DNA of 5,294 bases, from NCBI GenBank assembly GCA_945882475.1, contig CAMCWJ010000213.1, positions 1 to 5,294 of the forward strand. Direction: 5' to 3'. Of the stretch, positions 5,036 to 5,294 are shown piece after piece. Every line of letters starts with the position of its first letter. The first letter of the stretch is position 1. The notes beneath the pieces were generated by a model that saw only the letters and a list, made by a program, of their open reading frames with translations, did not search any database and was not told where the DNA came from. This stretch comes from Bifidobacterium breve. Lineage in GTDB: Bacteria > Actinomycetota > Actinomycetes > Mycobacteriales > Mycobacteriaceae. The position numbers and the translations under genes are program-made.

Positions 5036-5294
5036 TCACACGTCGTAGTAGAGGGCGAATTCGTAAGGGTGCGGCCGGATCTGGATCGGCATGATCTCGT
5101 TCTCCCGCTTGTAGGAGATCCAGGTCTCGATCAGGTCGGTGGTGAAAACCCCGCCCTCGGTGAGGTAATCGTGGTCGGACTCCAGGCGGTCGATCACCGC
5201 CGCCAGCGAGGTGGGCGCCTGCGGGATGTTCGCCGCCTCGTCCGGCGGCAGCTCGTAGAGGTCCTTGTCGATCGGCGCCTGCGGTTCGATCTTC
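5036..5294 (-). CDS. glnA1: Type I glutamine synthetase GlnA1, C-terminal 85 residues (5' end outside window)
   Basis: This enzyme condenses ammonia and glutamate to glutamine using ATP, as a cytoplasmic dodecamer (also found outside the cell in pathogenic mycobacteria). Only the last 85 residues are present; this frame was worked out by reverse translation because it has no start codon in the window. It reads KIEPQAPIDKDLYELPPDE, then a helix with LAAVIDRLESDHDYLTEGGV, and closes with SYKRENEIMPIQIRPHPYEF followed by ALYYDV and TGA (5038-5036). These blocks, and the HPYEF...YYDV end in particular, are characteristic of bacterial GSI-beta and match my memory of mycobacterial GlnA1. The adenylylated tyrosine lies just upstream of the visible part. 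Its modifying enzyme, GlnE, is at the other end of the window, in convergent orientation. The CDS is very secure; choosing glnA1 over other glutamine synthetase paralogues rests on the terminal sequence and the glnE linkage. Confidence 0.96.
   Translation of the reverse strand, partial: KIEPQAPIDKDLYELPPDEAANIPQAPTSLAAVIDRLESDHDYLTEGGVFTTDLIETWISYKRENEIMPIQIRPHPYEFALYYDV

Noticed and set aside
3595..5094. A 499-residue open frame on the plus strand, the longest in the window
   Set aside because: It runs antisense to DoxX and the secreted four-cysteine gene and out of frame through the small secreted gene. Its product is Arg/Gly-rich low complexity with no domain, a typical high-GC shadow.
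1..5294. Mobile elements, attachment sites, CRISPR arrays, tRNA or rRNA genes
   Set aside because: I found no transposase or integrase reading, no terminal inverted or direct repeat pairs, no spaced repeat arrays and no tRNA-like cloverleaf.

Overview
The window is high-GC DNA with the gene content and protein style of a mycobacterium (Mycobacterium or Mycolicibacterium; species not assigned). The strongest clues are its two ends. The left end holds the C-terminal part of glnE, the glutamine synthetase adenylyltransferase/deadenylase, reading rightwards. The right end holds the C-terminal part of glnA1, type I glutamine synthetase, reading leftwards. Small Sec-exported proteins with paired cysteines and an F420-type luciferase-like oxidoreductase also fit Mycobacteriaceae.

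Layout: (1) Bases 1-2580 form a tight rightward operon of glnE (partial), a PaaI-type hotdog thioesterase (3-nt gap) and an LLM-class oxidoreductase (ATGA overlap), closed by a probable hairpin terminator. (2) Bases 2698-3174 encode an unrecognised protein with one N-terminal membrane helix and a basic soluble domain, with a very good ribosome binding site. (3) Bases 3188-3427 hold a weakly supported 79-residue reading frame. (4) Bases 4497-3438 on the minus strand form a two-gene operon: a secreted four-cysteine protein with a Pro/Ala-rich tail, followed after 1 nt by a DoxX-family membrane protein. (5) Bases 4498-4648 are a divergent promoter region with a repeat-rich leader that can pair with the downstream ribosome binding site. 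(6) Bases 4649-4954 encode a small secreted two-cysteine protein. (7) A 40-nt hairpin at 4967-5006 sits between that gene and the convergent glnA1 end and probably terminates both.

How they fit together: glnE and glnA1 are functional partners, since GlnE adenylylates and deadenylylates GlnA1 to set nitrogen assimilation activity. From memory, in M. tuberculosis the two genes are convergent and essentially adjacent. Here about 4 kb of other genes lies between them. The thioesterase and oxidoreductase are probably co-translated with glnE, but nothing in their sequences ties them to nitrogen control. The DoxX/secreted-protein pair and the divergent small secreted protein form a separate envelope-associated unit.

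I see no mobile element, CRISPR array, tRNA, rRNA or defence system. Most of the window is ordinary mycobacterial chromosome. The most unusual points are the gene cluster inserted between glnE and glnA1, the leader structure ahead of 4649, and the unrecognised protein at 2698.
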